A DNA stretch of 64,000 bases, taken from NCBI GenBank assembly GCA_963839365.1, contig CAWIUT010000010.1, positions 496,001-560,000 of the forward strand, in the 5' to 3' direction. Shown piece after piece: positions 53,161 through 62,791 of this stretch (position 1 is its first letter; each line of letters starts with the position of its first letter). The stretch comes from DASSKA01 sp963839365 (lineage in GTDB: Bacteria > Actinomycetota > Actinomycetes > Propionibacteriales > Nocardioidaceae). Both the position numbers and the translations under genes were made by a program. The notes beneath the pieces are model-generated. The model did not search any database. It was given only the letters and a program-made list of their open reading frames with translations, and was not told the DNA's origin.

Positions 53161-54894
53161 TCAGACGTGTTGCAGGGCGCCGGGACGTCGCGCCAGCTCG
53201 TCCTCGGCGTGTGCGACCACAGGGGTCCCGCCCTTGCCGACCGTGAGCGGCGTCCGGTGGTAGCCGTGGAAGGTGATCATCCCGCCGGAGAGGAAGGCCA
53301 CGTTGTCCCAGCCGTTCTGCTTGAGCACGCAGTAGGCGATGTAGCTGCGGAAACCAGATCGGCAGTAGGTGTACACGGGCTTGTCGCGCGGTATCTCGTC
53401 CAGGCGCTGCCGGATCTCGGTGTACGGCATGAGGACCGCCTCGGGGATGTGCCAGGCGTCGTACTCCGCCTTGGTGCGGGTGTCGAGGATCGTCACCTTG
53501 TCGGCGCAGTCCGGGTAGTCCTCGGGGTACCAGAGCTCGATGTCCCCGCGCAGCAGGTTGGCGCCGAGAAAGCCGGCCATGTTGAGCGCGTCCTTCGCCG
53601 CGCCGTACGGCGGGGCGTAGCCGAGCTCCATGTGCTCCAGGTCGTAGACCGTCATGCCTGCGCGAACCGCGACCGCCAGGACGTCGATACGCTTGTCCAC
53701 CCCGTCCCAGCCCAGCACCTGCCCGCCGAGCAACCTGCCGTCGCCCGGTGCGAAGAGCACCTTGAGGAACAACGGTGCAGTGCCCGGGTAGTAGGCGGCG
53801 TGCCCGTTGTGGTGGTCGTAGACCTTGCGGTAGGGCATGCCAGCGTCGCGCAGCTCAGTCTCGGTCATCCCAGTGCCGCCCGCGGTCATGTCGAAGACCT
53901 TCACCACGGCCGTGCCCTGGGTCCCCCGGTAGGCACTCTGCCGGCCGGCGATCGTGTCCGCGGCGATCCTGCCCTCCCGGTTCGCCGGCCCGGCCAGCAT
54001 CGAGAGCACCGGCTCGCCGGTCAGGAAGTGCGGGGTCTCCACCGCGTCGCCGGCCGCCAGGATGTCGGCATCCGAGGTGCGCATCTGTGCATCGACCGCG
54101 ATGCCACCGTGCGGTCCGATCTTCAGCCCTGCGGACAGGGCGAGGTCCGCATTCGGTCGGGCCCCGGCGGCCATCACCACGACGTCGGCCTCGACCGTCG
54201 TGCCGTCGGAGAGGTCGAGCGCGAAGCCGCCGTCAGCCGTACGACGGACGGCTTCGGCCGACGTGCCGAGCCGGAGGTCCACGTCATGGGTGCCGACGTG
54301 GTAGTCCAGGATCCGGGTCATCTCCGGGTCGAGCCACGGCATCAGCCGCTCGGTCCGCTCCACGACCGTCGTGCGCAGCCCTCTCGCCCGGAACGCTTCG
54401 GTGAGCTCCAGGCCGATGTAGCTGCCGCCGACAACGACCGCACTCCTCGCGTCTGCGTCCACGTCGGCCTTGATGCGGTCCATGTCGGGGACGTTGCGCA
54501 GCACTTCGACGGCCGGGTCGTCGGCCCCCGGGATAGGCGGCCGAACCGGTTCGGCCCCCGGGCACAGCACGAGCTTGTCGTAGGCCTCGCGGTAGGTTCG
54601 TCCCGCCGCCAGGTCGCGGACCTCCACCTCCTTCGCCTCGCGGTCGATGCGGGTCACCTCCTGACCAGTGCGCACGTCGAGTGCCAAGCTCTTGGCCAGG
54701 CTCTCCGGCGTCTGCAGGAGCAGGCTGTCCCGGTCGGGGATCTCGCCGCCGATGTGGTAGGGCAGACCGCAGTTCGCGAACGAGACGTAATGGTCACGTT
54801 CCAAGATGACGATCTCTGCCGACTCGTCGAGCCGCCGCAGACGCGCACCCGTCGACGCACCCGCCGCAACGCCGCCCACAATCACTGTCTTCAT
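53161..54894 (-). CDS. CoA-disulfide reductase fused to a rhodanese domain
   Basis: The 577-residue flavoprotein is a pyridine-nucleotide disulfide oxidoreductase (FAD motif GGVAAGAS near residue 7, NAD(P) motif VVVGGSYIGLE near 163). Its single redox Cys42 lies in SFANCGLPYHIGG. A C-terminal rhodanese domain (about 465-560) has Cys511 in YCRSGFRS. Such CoADR-Rhd fusions reduce CoA persulfide or polysulfide with NAD(P)H. It fits the sulfur/redox theme of the window. It is transcribed before the G6PDH-like gene, with a 72-bp gap. Confidence 0.92.
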   Translation of the reverse strand: MKTVIVGGVAAGASTGARLRRLDESAEIVILERDHYVSFANCGLPYHIGGEIPDRDSLLLQTPESLAKSLALDVRTGQEVTRIDREAKEVEVRDLAAGRTYREAYDKLVLCPGAEPVRPPIPGADDPAVEVLRNVPDMDRIKADVDADARSAVVVGGSYIGLELTEAFRARGLRTTVVERTERLMPWLDPEMTRILDYHVGTHDVDLRLGTSAEAVRRTADGGFALDLSDGTTVEADVVVMAAGARPNADLALSAGLKIGPHGGIAVDAQMRTSDADILAAGDAVETPHFLTGEPVLSMLAGPANREGRIAADTIAGRQSAYRGTQGTAVVKVFDMTAGGTGMTETELRDAGMPYRKVYDHHNGHAAYYPGTAPLFLKVLFAPGDGRLLGGQVLGWDGVDKRIDVLAVAVRAGMTVYDLEHMELGYAPPYGAAKDALNMAGFLGANLLRGDIELWYPEDYPDCADKVTILDTRTKAEYDAWHIPEAVLMPYTEIRQRLDEIPRDKPVYTYCRSGFRSYIAYCVLKQNGWDNVAFLSGGMITFHGYHRTPLTVGKGGTPVVAHAEDELARRPGALQHV

Positions 54895-54997
54895 CGTCTA
54901 CCTCCGTCAGCTCCGACCGGGCACCCTTCGAGCATCGGATCAGCCAGACGTCGCCCGCATCCCCCGGTCAGGATGAGAGGAAGCCCTGGGCGTCGGC

Positions 54998-56932
54998 TCA
55001 TGCCCTGACCGGGGTCGCGACCGTTGGTGCCACCTCTTCCGCCGGCGCTGCCGTCCGCTGGGTGGGGATGAAGGACTGTTGTGCCGGCCGGGCCTTGGCC
55101 CTCGTATCCAGCTGAGCGTCCAGCGTGATCGCCGCGTCGATCAAGGCGAGGTGGGTGAAGGCTTGCGGGAAGTTGCCGATCTGCTCGCCGGTGAGGGCGA
55201 TCTCCTCCGAGTACAGCCCCAGGTGGTTGGCGTAGGTGAGCATCTTCTCGAAGGTGATGCGTGCCTTGTCGAGCTGGCCGGCTCGTGCCAACGACTCGAC
55301 ATAGGCGAAGGTGCACAGTGAGAAGGTGCCCTCGGAGCCACGCAGACCGTCGGGTGAGGCCTCCGGGTTGTAGCGGTACACCAGGCTGTCCGTGACGAGC
55401 TCGCCGTCCATCGCGTCCAGGGTGGAAGCCCACATCGGGTCGTTCGGGGTGATGAAACCGACGGTGGACATGCGCAGCAGGGCGGAGTCCAAGACCTCGG
55501 TGTTGTAGTGCTGCACGAAGGCCTGGCGCTTGGGGTTCCAGCCCCGTTCCATGATCTGGTTGTAGATCGCGTCCCTCTCCGTGCGCCACCGGTCCACCGG
55601 TCCGGGGCGTCCGTGGCTGGAAGCCAGCCGGATGCCACGGTCGAGGGCCACCCAGTTCATCAGCCGGCCGTAGGTGAAGTCCTGCCGCCCGCCACGGGTC
55701 TCCCAGATACCCTCCTCAGGCTGGTCCCAGTTGTCGACCACCCAGTTCAACATGTCGCAGATCCGCAGCCAGCCCTCGTGTCCGGCGGTCAGCCCGCGTT
55801 GGTCCATGAAGTAGACGCTGTCAAGCGCCTCGCCGTAGATGTCGAGCTGCAGCTGGTCCGCCGCCCCGTTCCCGATCCTCACCGGGCTGGAGCCGCGGTA
55901 GCCCTCCCAGTGCTCGAGGACCTCCTCGGTCAGGTCGGAGGACCCGTCGATGCGGTACATGATCTTCAGGGGACCGCCGCCTCCGCCGCGGGCCTGTTCG
56001 TCCAGGCGGCCGCGCAGCCACCTCCCCAGCGCTGCCGCCTCCTCGGTGAAGCCCATGCCGAGCAGTGCGTAGACGGAGAAGGAGGCGTCGCGGATCCAGG
56101 TGTAGCGGTAGTCCCAGTTCCGCTCGCCGCCGATCTGCTCGGGCAGTCCCGCGGTCGGTGCCGCTACCAGCCCCCCGCTCGGCGCGTAGGTCATGAGCTT
56201 CAGCGTGATCGCCGAACGGTTCAGCGCCTCGCGCCAACGGCCGGTGTACGTCGACTGGGCGAGCCACGACTCCCAGAACCGCACCGTGTCGTCGTGCAGC
56301 CGCCATGCCTCGCCCACCCGGACCTGACGCACCGGGCCGGCCGTGCCGGTCTCCAGGATCATCCCGCGCATCTGGCCGGCCTCCATGCTCAGCTCGGCGT
56401 GGAAGTCGCCCTGATCGTCGACGCTGAAGCGAGCCAGACGCTCGTCCTGCGGCTCCTTGACCAGGTTGACCGTCATGGACGTGTCTCGGCCCGAGAAGAC
56501 GATGCCGTCCTCGGCCAGGTGCGTCTCGTGGGGCTCACGCCCGTAGTCGAACCTCGGTGCGATGTCGACCGCGAAGGTCATCCTGCCCCGGACACACCGC
56601 ACCATCCGCACGATCCGGTGCGTGTCCGCTGCGGTCCTGCTGCTGGCCGCGGGCATGAAGTCGACCACCTCCCCCACGCCTGCCTCGGTCATGAAGCGGG
56701 TCACCAGCACCGCGGTGTCCGGGAAGTACAGCTGCTTGCTGGTGAATCCCTCCACGGTCGGCCGCACCCGGCAATGGCCGCCCTTCTCGTGGTCGAGCAG
56801 CGCGGCGAAGATGCTCGGTGAGTCGAAGCGGGGCGCGCAGAACCAGTCAATGGCTCCATCCGTGCTCACCAGCGCGCTCGTCTGGAGGTCGCCGATCAGG
56901 CCGTGGTCGGCGATGAGGGGGTAGTCCTGCAT
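54998..56932 (-). CDS. Glycoside hydrolase family 15 (glucoamylase/trehalase-type)
   Basis: The 644-residue GH15 protein has an N-terminal beta-sandwich domain and a catalytic (alpha/alpha)6 barrel. The barrel carries ERNWDYRYTWIRDASF (about 290-305) and HWEGYRGSSPVRIGNGAADQLQLDIYGE (about 360-388), both typical of actinobacterial GH15 enzymes. Members release glucose from glycogen-like chains, and several actinobacterial ones are trehalases. No signal peptide is seen, so it should act on intracellular reserves. ATG 56932 was preferred over an upstream frame that adds 16 unrelated residues. It would feed the adjacent sugar-oxidation genes. Confidence 0.9.
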   Translation of the reverse strand: MQDYPLIADHGLIGDLQTSALVSTDGAIDWFCAPRFDSPSIFAALLDHEKGGHCRVRPTVEGFTSKQLYFPDTAVLVTRFMTEAGVGEVVDFMPAASSRTAADTHRIVRMVRCVRGRMTFAVDIAPRFDYGREPHETHLAEDGIVFSGRDTSMTVNLVKEPQDERLARFSVDDQGDFHAELSMEAGQMRGMILETGTAGPVRQVRVGEAWRLHDDTVRFWESWLAQSTYTGRWREALNRSAITLKLMTYAPSGGLVAAPTAGLPEQIGGERNWDYRYTWIRDASFSVYALLGMGFTEEAAALGRWLRGRLDEQARGGGGGPLKIMYRIDGSSDLTEEVLEHWEGYRGSSPVRIGNGAADQLQLDIYGEALDSVYFMDQRGLTAGHEGWLRICDMLNWVVDNWDQPEEGIWETRGGRQDFTYGRLMNWVALDRGIRLASSHGRPGPVDRWRTERDAIYNQIMERGWNPKRQAFVQHYNTEVLDSALLRMSTVGFITPNDPMWASTLDAMDGELVTDSLVYRYNPEASPDGLRGSEGTFSLCTFAYVESLARAGQLDKARITFEKMLTYANHLGLYSEEIALTGEQIGNFPQAFTHLALIDAAITLDAQLDTRAKARPAQQSFIPTQRTAAPAEEVAPTVATPVRA

Positions 56933-57209
56933 GTGAATCAGTCCCTTTCTTCGCGCCAGTTCTTGACGCCGGCTGGACACCGCCGTTGCCTATCAAGGCA
57001 CGGACGGCGGGGTCGGGGCGCGACGGTCCGCCTACCTCCACGCTGCGGCGCGCGCTGCTTTCCCGCATCACCCACACAGAATGAGACTCCTGGTCCGGCC
57101 CGCGACGGGATGCTTCTCATCGCCAATGCGTGGTCGGCGGCCCGGTGTCGCCGCCGGAAGGGAGATATCTCCGACAACGCGTCGGGCGGCGCCGTGGCGG
57201 TGTCCGCTC

Positions 57210-57419
57210 TCAGGGTCTCCCGCGACCGTCGGCGACCCCGCGCTCGTACCCGCGGTGCTCTGCCTCCAAGACCGCGAGGCGGAAGTCGTCCGTGGGCTCG
57301 GTCGGGTTCTTCGTCATGCCGGTGCCCCCGCACCGGAGACACGTGTCGAGGAAGACCACCTCGAAGGGCGACCTGGCCTGCCCCGAGCCGTGGCAGCGCG
57401 GACAGGTCCCCTCAGTCAT
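57210..57419 (-). CDS. Small DnaJ-type zinc-finger protein
   Basis: The 69-residue protein has two CxxCxGxG motifs (CPRCHGSG at about 6-13 and CLRCGGTG at about 27-34), as in one zinc site of DnaJ, but no J domain. The acidic C-terminal half ends in Arg/Gly. The start at 57419 has no strong ribosome site. It may be a stand-alone zinc-ribbon chaperone or regulator; no function is established. Confidence 0.65.
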   Translation of the reverse strand: MTEGTCPRCHGSGQARSPFEVVFLDTCLRCGGTGMTKNPTEPTDDFRLAVLEAEHRGYERGVADGRGRP

Positions 57420-57625
57420 GGCGCTGAGGTGCGGGGCGGACCACGACGCCGGTCGGGTGTCCGATGAGGACCGCTTGACCCATCCGTGCCACCTACATTC
57501 CGTACCCTTTGCTCCGAGTTCCCCATTCTGGAAGATAGCGAGGGTCGTGACCATCACGTCCAGACCAGCCTGCTTCGGCAGTCTCAGCCGAATTCCCGGC
57601 CTGCGCTCTTGACGAGTCGCAGCGG

Positions 57626-58465
57626 TCAAGAGCCGATCGCCTCGCGGGCCGCGCTGGAGACGAAGCGGCCGAGCAGTGGTGCGGCCAGCATCACCACGCT
57701 GAACGCGATCAACCATGACTGCAGCACGAAGACCACACCGATGGGACCGTAGGAGCGGTACTGGCTCTCGATGCTTCGGGAGAGATAGAAGTGGAGGAAC
57801 AACCTCAAGCCGGTCAGAGCAAGCGCGAGCGCAACCGCTCCCGGCCGCAGGGCTCGCCAGGTCACCCGTCCCCCCAACAGCAGGTGCTGGCTCCACCAGG
57901 CCCACGCGACCGCCACGGGGAGCCCCAACACAGCGGTTCCGATCAGTCCCCCCACGCCGCTGCCGAGTTCGCCTATCGCGGTCGCTGCCACGACCGCTGC
58001 AAAGAAGGCCACCAACCAGACGAGAGGTCGCCACAGGTCGCCCCGCCCACGAGAGGGTAGGTCCCAGATCGTCTCGTAGCCGCGCTTGAGCGTGGCTGGC
58101 CACGAATAGGCGAACAACAGGCTGAGGAATGCGCCCCCTCCGGTCGTCGCGGCCCGAACGGTCTGCGCACTCGGAAGCAGCTGCTGCAGATAGCCGGTGG
58201 CGGTCGGGGACAGGTCGACGCGACGCGCGAGTCCGGAGGCAAGCCCCGCGCTACCGCCCAACGGAAGCGCAGCAGCCAGGGTGATCAGCGCCGGCACGAA
58301 CAGCATGAGCGCCAGTGCGGACAGGATCAACGCCTGGTTCATCAACGCAAGCTCGACCACGCGCCGCTGCAGCCGGGCTGCCGCCGACGCGTCCACGCGC
58401 TCTCGCGCGCGAACGTACCGTTCACGGGCCCCGGCGAGGCGCGCTCTCGGAGACCACATCCACAC
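57626..58465 (-). CDS. YihY/BrkB family membrane protein (second copy)
   Basis: The 279-residue protein has a basic amphipathic N-terminus and about six hydrophobic segments, including YSWPATLKRGYETIWDLPSRG and YGPIGVVFVLQSWLIAFSVVMLAAPLLG. It is more distant from the classical BrkB than the copy at 13703-14614, closer to YhjD-like proteins. Function unknown. It lies alone between short genes of the island. Confidence 0.8.
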   Translation of the reverse strand: MWMWSPRARLAGARERYVRARERVDASAAARLQRRVVELALMNQALILSALALMLFVPALITLAAALPLGGSAGLASGLARRVDLSPTATGYLQQLLPSAQTVRAATTGGGAFLSLLFAYSWPATLKRGYETIWDLPSRGRGDLWRPLVWLVAFFAAVVAATAIGELGSGVGGLIGTAVLGLPVAVAWAWWSQHLLLGGRVTWRALRPGAVALALALTGLRLFLHFYLSRSIESQYRSYGPIGVVFVLQSWLIAFSVVMLAAPLLGRFVSSAAREAIGS

Positions 58466-58574
58466 TCCCAGTTCGGGATGCCATGTCCTCGTCGCTCAGC
58501 ATCCCGCCACATGCCTGGCCACGGCCTCATCCGGGGATGACGACCCCTGGAGCGCAGCACCGCCCCGACCTGGG

Positions 58575-58784
58575 TCAATCCTCGGACGGTTGGACCTGAT
58601 GGAGGCTCTGCAGTCCCAGCCCGAGAGCCTCGAGCGCTTCGAGCACGCTCATCAGGTCATGCTGTGAGCCCAGCTCCCCCCGAAGCACGGTGGTGTCGTC
58701 CTCCCTGGTCGCCGCGAACCCCCAAAGCTTCGCGACGCTCTCGTCGCCCAGGACGCCTTCGAGCACAAGTTCATACCTCGGCAT
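58575..58784 (-). CDS. Small conserved-looking protein, 69 residues
   Basis: A compact alpha/beta protein beginning MPRYELVLEGVLGDESVAKLWGF, with a helix containing LMSVLEALEALGLGLQSLHQV. No membrane segment or cysteine is present. It has the codon pattern of a real gene and forms a pair with the next small gene, 41 bp away. I do not know the family. Confidence 0.6.
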   Translation of the reverse strand: MPRYELVLEGVLGDESVAKLWGFAATREDDTTVLRGELGSQHDLMSVLEALEALGLGLQSLHQVQPSED

Positions 58785-58825
58785 GGTGGCCTCTCCCCGG
58801 TCTCGTGACCGGAGCTCGTCGCGGT

Positions 58826-59110
58826 TCAGGCACCTGTTGCGCGGTCCAGACGTTGGACCTCGACCGCTTCGATCTCAGCACCCCGATCTGCAATGGCGAT
58901 CAGTGCGCTGACGAGTTCACGGCTGTCGTGCACGTCCAAGGTCAGCAGACTGCTGGCCGGCATCGACCGGGATCCGGTGACGTAGGGCCACAGGTCGACG
59001 AGGAGTGGATCAGCGTGCCCTCGCACCTGAACGAGCACTTGCACGGCCGCTCCCGCTGTCGGATTCCCGGACCGCCATAGCCTCTGCCTGGGAGCTGCGG
59101 CTGAGATCAC
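58826..59110 (-). CDS. Small protein, 94 residues
   Basis: The central part (residues 22-85) alternates strands and helices (VQVLVQVRGHADPLLVDLWPYV, then LLTLDVHDSRELVSALIAIADRGAEIEAVEV), a ferredoxin-like beta-alpha-beta pattern. The start is uncertain; a GTG near residue 22 could be the true one. Family unknown. Confidence 0.55.
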   Translation of the reverse strand: MISAAAPRQRLWRSGNPTAGAAVQVLVQVRGHADPLLVDLWPYVTGSRSMPASSLLTLDVHDSRELVSALIAIADRGAEIEAVEVQRLDRATGA

Positions 59111-59164
59111 CCGGAGGGAACGACATCTGTCAAGCGCAGCTCGGAGTGCGGCTCAGAGCACCGG

Positions 59165-61927
59165 TCAGAGCACGCGACGGTCTGCCGCCCGTCTGACAGC
59201 CTCTCGTCGCGTGCTGGCCCCGAGCTTGCCGTAGATGTGCGCGATGTGCGTCTTGACGGTGTTCACCGTGATGAATTCCGCCTCTGCAACTTCTGGGAGG
59301 GTCAGGTCAGTCGCCAAGTACCGAAGGATGTTCAGCTCACGCATCGTCAGCGACTCTCCCCAGTCGTTGACCGTCGGGAGGTTCCGGTTCCGCAAACGAT
59401 TCCGGACTCGGGTGAGGAACTTGGGGTACGCGGTTCCAGCGCTCAGATGGGCTCGCAGGAGCGGCGAGATCCGGTCACCGATCATCAAGAACGGCTCGAG
59501 GAAGTCGTACTCCTCTGCGACGGCGAGAGCGCGCTCCAAGGCGGCATGTGCGGCCGTCGTGTCACCCAGCTCAGAAAGCGCCTGAGCGCGGAGCGCCTCA
59601 CCCGCGCTGGCGACATGCGGGTACATCCGATCGGGCGGGATGTCCTGCACGGCTGCGAGTGAGGCGTCCGGCAGCCCGGTGTGGAGCAGGACGTTGGCGC
59701 GATAGCAGGTGGCCAGGTGGTACTCAGGTCCCTCGGCCGGGGTCGCGGCGAGCCGGCGCGCGTCATCGATGCGGCCGCGCGCGACGAGCACGGTCGCCTC
59801 GAGTGCGAGGAGCAGGGACGGCCACCACGGCGGCATTCGACCTTGCCTGGCCAGCTCGCGCGCGCGACGCGCGTCGCTTTCGGCTGCGTCGATGTCCCCG
59901 TCGCTGATACACGCCTGGGCGTGCGTCGTTGTCGCCAGGCCCAGCATGCCCCAGTCGTTGGGGAGCAGGTTGGCCATGCAACGCTCGAGCAGCTCACGCG
60001 CGCGGCGTGAGTGACCGCGCCAGAGCGCCAGCCAACCGAGCCAGCCGTAGGCCGGGGCCAAGGAAGGCAGATCGGCCCACCCCTTCGCCGTGGCCTGGGT
60101 GAGGGTGGCCTCCGCCAGCTGCCGAGTTTCCTCCAAGCGGCCTGTGGCGACGGACGGGACGCAGAGCTCGGCCTCTGCGGTGAGCTTCAGCGCCGTGTAG
60201 CCGAGGTCCGTCGCCGCTGACCGTGCCTCTCGTAACAGCCGCAGCGCCTCCAGGGGATCCTCCAGGAGCCGGGCTTCTCCGATTCCCAGGCAGAGCTGCA
60301 TGAGCGCAAGCGTCGCCCGGTCAATCGGCCACGATGTCGATTGCACCTCGCTCATCAGCTTGTGCCCGGTCGCGATGGACTCCGCCAGGGCAGCCCGGTC
60401 CCGGACCACGAACAGCTCGATCATGGTGAATCGGATTTCGAACCGCAATCTCGCGTCGCCCTGCAAGCGCGCGGAGGCATGTCGTGCGTTGATCAGGTCT
60501 GCTCTGGCCGCGTCGATGTCACCGCGTTCGGCCGCCACGAACGCCCGGACCAGATGAAGCTCCGACGTATCTGACGCCCCGACGAGGGCCTCCTCGACGA
60601 TCCGCCTCGCAGTGTCCGCCCGACCTGAGAGCACCAGATCAAGCCACGAGTGTGACGCGATGTCACGTGCCAGAGCGAGCTCGTGCCCCGCCAGGGCGTG
60701 GGTCATCGCCGCCTCGGCATCGATGCTGCGCCACCAGACCGCCGCGCGACGCTCGAGCTCGTCGCTTTGCACAGAGTTCTCAGGGCGTCTGGCCCGCATG
60801 TGCGCCGCGAAGAGCGCGTGCCACCGGAACCATGGCTCATCGGCCGCGGCGGGCTCCCGAGTCAGGAACAGGCCCCTGCGCACGCACCGCTCCAACATCG
60901 CCGCGGAGTCGGTCGATCCGCGGACCGCGTCGACGAGGGAGGGACAGACCCGGTCGTCGATCGTCGCCGTGAGCACGAAGTCTCGCATCTGCGGCTCCAG
61001 GGAGGCCAGCACCTCGGTGGCGAGGTAGTCCGCAAGCGCGTCGTCTTGTCGAAGCGATTGATTCAAGTCCGCGCTCGCCCCCGCTGTCAGGGCGAGGGTC
61101 GCCATCCTGACGCCAGCCGGCCATCCGTTGGTCAATCCATGGATGGCTTCGACGGCCGCTTCGTCGATCTCGGGATCCCCGGCACGTACCACTTCCGCGG
61201 TCTCGGACGGGGTGAAGGCCAGGTCCTTGTGGGTGATGAACTCGAGGCGGTCAGCAAGCCGGAGCCGCTGAATCCGCAACCGCGGGACCGCCCTCGAAGC
61301 AATGAGGATCCGGGTGCGCGAAGGCATCCAGAGCATCAGTCGGTCGATCATCTTCATTGCGGCCTCGGAACGGGAGACCTCCTGCAGGTCGTCCAACACG
61401 AGGATCAGAGGAACCTCGATCTCGAAGAGTGCCTCGTGGAGAGTGTCGACGAACCCGAGCCGGTCGGCGAAGGCAGCGGGGGGCTCCAACCTGAGCAACG
61501 CCTCTCCGAGCCGCCCAACGGCGGATGTCTGCAAGGCTGCCAGCAGATCGGCCGCGAGCCTGCCGGGGTCGCAGTCGGAGCGGTCCAGGGTGAGCCACGC
61601 GACCGCACCCGCGTGCCCTGGCTGCGCAACCCACGAAGCGAGCAGCGTCGACTTTCCGTAGCCCGCGGCCCCGATGACTGCCGCGGTCGGCTTCGCCTCG
61701 AGCCGGGCGAACAGCCGGGGCCGGTCGACGACCCGCCCCGAGCCCGCGGGCACGGCGAACCGGGCACCCTTGGGGCGGACTCGCTCACTGCTCAGGCCCT
61801 GGGCCGATCGCGCGAGGGGATCGTCCTCGGACAACGGCACGGTGTCTCCCTGTCCGGCCACTCCCAACCACGACGCAGGTGCATCGCGCACGGTTGGCCG
61901 CTCAGGACTACCGAAGACCGTTCTCAC
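59165..61927 (-). CDS. LuxR-family ATP-dependent regulator (MalT/LAL type)
   Basis: The 920-residue regulator has an AAA/NACHT-like ATPase with Walker A GAAGYGKST at 86-94 and Walker B LILVLDDLQEV near 180. A long TPR-like helical middle follows, and a C-terminal LuxR helix-turn-helix (about 855-915) carries LTMRELNILRYLATDLTLPEVAEAEFITVNTVKTHIAHIYGKLGASTRREAVRRA. Such proteins integrate a ligand signal and ATP before activating transcription. It is divergent from the DUF6325/PPK2 side and downstream of no gene. The N-terminal 55 residues are poorly constrained, so the start may be later. Confidence 0.92.
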   Translation of the reverse strand: MRTVFGSPERPTVRDAPASWLGVAGQGDTVPLSEDDPLARSAQGLSSERVRPKGARFAVPAGSGRVVDRPRLFARLEAKPTAAVIGAAGYGKSTLLASWVAQPGHAGAVAWLTLDRSDCDPGRLAADLLAALQTSAVGRLGEALLRLEPPAAFADRLGFVDTLHEALFEIEVPLILVLDDLQEVSRSEAAMKMIDRLMLWMPSRTRILIASRAVPRLRIQRLRLADRLEFITHKDLAFTPSETAEVVRAGDPEIDEAAVEAIHGLTNGWPAGVRMATLALTAGASADLNQSLRQDDALADYLATEVLASLEPQMRDFVLTATIDDRVCPSLVDAVRGSTDSAAMLERCVRRGLFLTREPAAADEPWFRWHALFAAHMRARRPENSVQSDELERRAAVWWRSIDAEAAMTHALAGHELALARDIASHSWLDLVLSGRADTARRIVEEALVGASDTSELHLVRAFVAAERGDIDAARADLINARHASARLQGDARLRFEIRFTMIELFVVRDRAALAESIATGHKLMSEVQSTSWPIDRATLALMQLCLGIGEARLLEDPLEALRLLREARSAATDLGYTALKLTAEAELCVPSVATGRLEETRQLAEATLTQATAKGWADLPSLAPAYGWLGWLALWRGHSRRARELLERCMANLLPNDWGMLGLATTTHAQACISDGDIDAAESDARRARELARQGRMPPWWPSLLLALEATVLVARGRIDDARRLAATPAEGPEYHLATCYRANVLLHTGLPDASLAAVQDIPPDRMYPHVASAGEALRAQALSELGDTTAAHAALERALAVAEEYDFLEPFLMIGDRISPLLRAHLSAGTAYPKFLTRVRNRLRNRNLPTVNDWGESLTMRELNILRYLATDLTLPEVAEAEFITVNTVKTHIAHIYGKLGASTRREAVRRAADRRVL

Positions 61928-62183
61928 TGACCAGCGCAGAGCCGTTGGTCACAGGTCGATGGCGGTTGGGCCCGCAGACCTGAATATGAGGAAATTCGAT
62001 CGATTGAGCGGTCCCAGGTGGAGAAACCGCCCTGGTGATGGGTCACGCGCGCGCCGGCGGGGCTTCCACATCCTCGAGTGCCTCGGTTCGAAGCTCATCC
62101 TCGCCGGGTGATGTGAGCGGTGCATGCTCCGGTCAGGGTGAGGCAGACCCAGCATCGTCTGCCTTCAGGAAGAGGTGGGCCGT

Positions 62184-62633
62184 ATGACTGAGACGATTGA
62201 CCAGCTCGGTCCGGTGGACTGGCTTGTCGTGGAGTTCCCCGGCACCGACTACGGCAGAGGTCAGGTGGCTCCCTACCTGAAGGACCTGGTCGACCGGGGC
62301 CTGGTTCGTGTGCTCGATCTGGTGTTCTTGAGGAAGGACACGGACGGCACCGTGGAGATGGCTGAGATCTCCGACCTCGACGAGACCGAGCTCGGGCAGC
62401 TGCGCGCCACTGAGGCCGAGCTTGCGATGGTGCTCTCCGAGCAGGACGTCAGTGACCTGGCCGCGACCGTCGAACCCGGGAACTCGGCGGTCGTGCTCGT
62501 TTGGGAGAACCAGTGGGCGGCGCCGTTCGGCTCGGCGGTGCGTCATGCCGGGGGCCAGCTGGTCGCCAGCGGACGCATCCCGACCCAGGCCGTGGTGGCC
62601 GCGTTCGAGGCCGATGCGAAGGAAGGTGTCTGA
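62184..62633 (+). CDS. DUF6325-type protein
   Basis: The 149-residue acidic protein (MTETIDQLGPVDWLVVEFPG) matches the actinobacterial DUF6325 family in my memory: a repeated beta-alpha fold with VVEFPGTDYGRGQVAPYLKDLVDRGLVRVLDLVFLRKD and a late VVLVWENQWAAPFGSAVRHAGGQLV. Members resemble DUF1269-type membrane-associated proteins. AGGAAGAGG lies before ATG 62184, which is preferred to the upstream 62175 start. It is followed after 2 bp by a small basic protein gene. Confidence 0.8.
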   Translation: MTETIDQLGPVDWLVVEFPGTDYGRGQVAPYLKDLVDRGLVRVLDLVFLRKDTDGTVEMAEISDLDETELGQLRATEAELAMVLSEQDVSDLAATVEPGNSAVVLVWENQWAAPFGSAVRHAGGQLVASGRIPTQAVVAAFEADAKEGV

Positions 62634-62635
62634 CC

Positions 62636-62791
62636 ATGCCACTCGCGAACCGACGCAGGCGCCGGACAGCTGCCGCGGTCGGCGGCGCTGTCGTGGTCGC
62701 TCACGGAGTGAACCGACGACACGACCGGCGCGAAGACCGCCGCGATGACCGAGGCGATCGACGCGAAGACCGGCGAGACCGCCGGTTCTGA
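62636..62791 (+). CDS. Very small basic protein with Arg/Asp repeat tail
   Basis: This 51-residue frame has an RRRRR stretch, a short Ala/Gly/Val hydrophobic segment (about residues 12-25) and a tail made of repeated (D/E)-R-R-(D/E)-D-R units. It begins 2 bp after the DUF6325 stop. Small SHOCT-like or Arg-rich proteins often follow DUF6325 genes in actinobacteria, and that position argues that it is real. Function unknown. Confidence 0.55.
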   Translation: MPLANRRRRRTAAAVGGAVVVAHGVNRRHDRREDRRDDRGDRREDRRDRRF

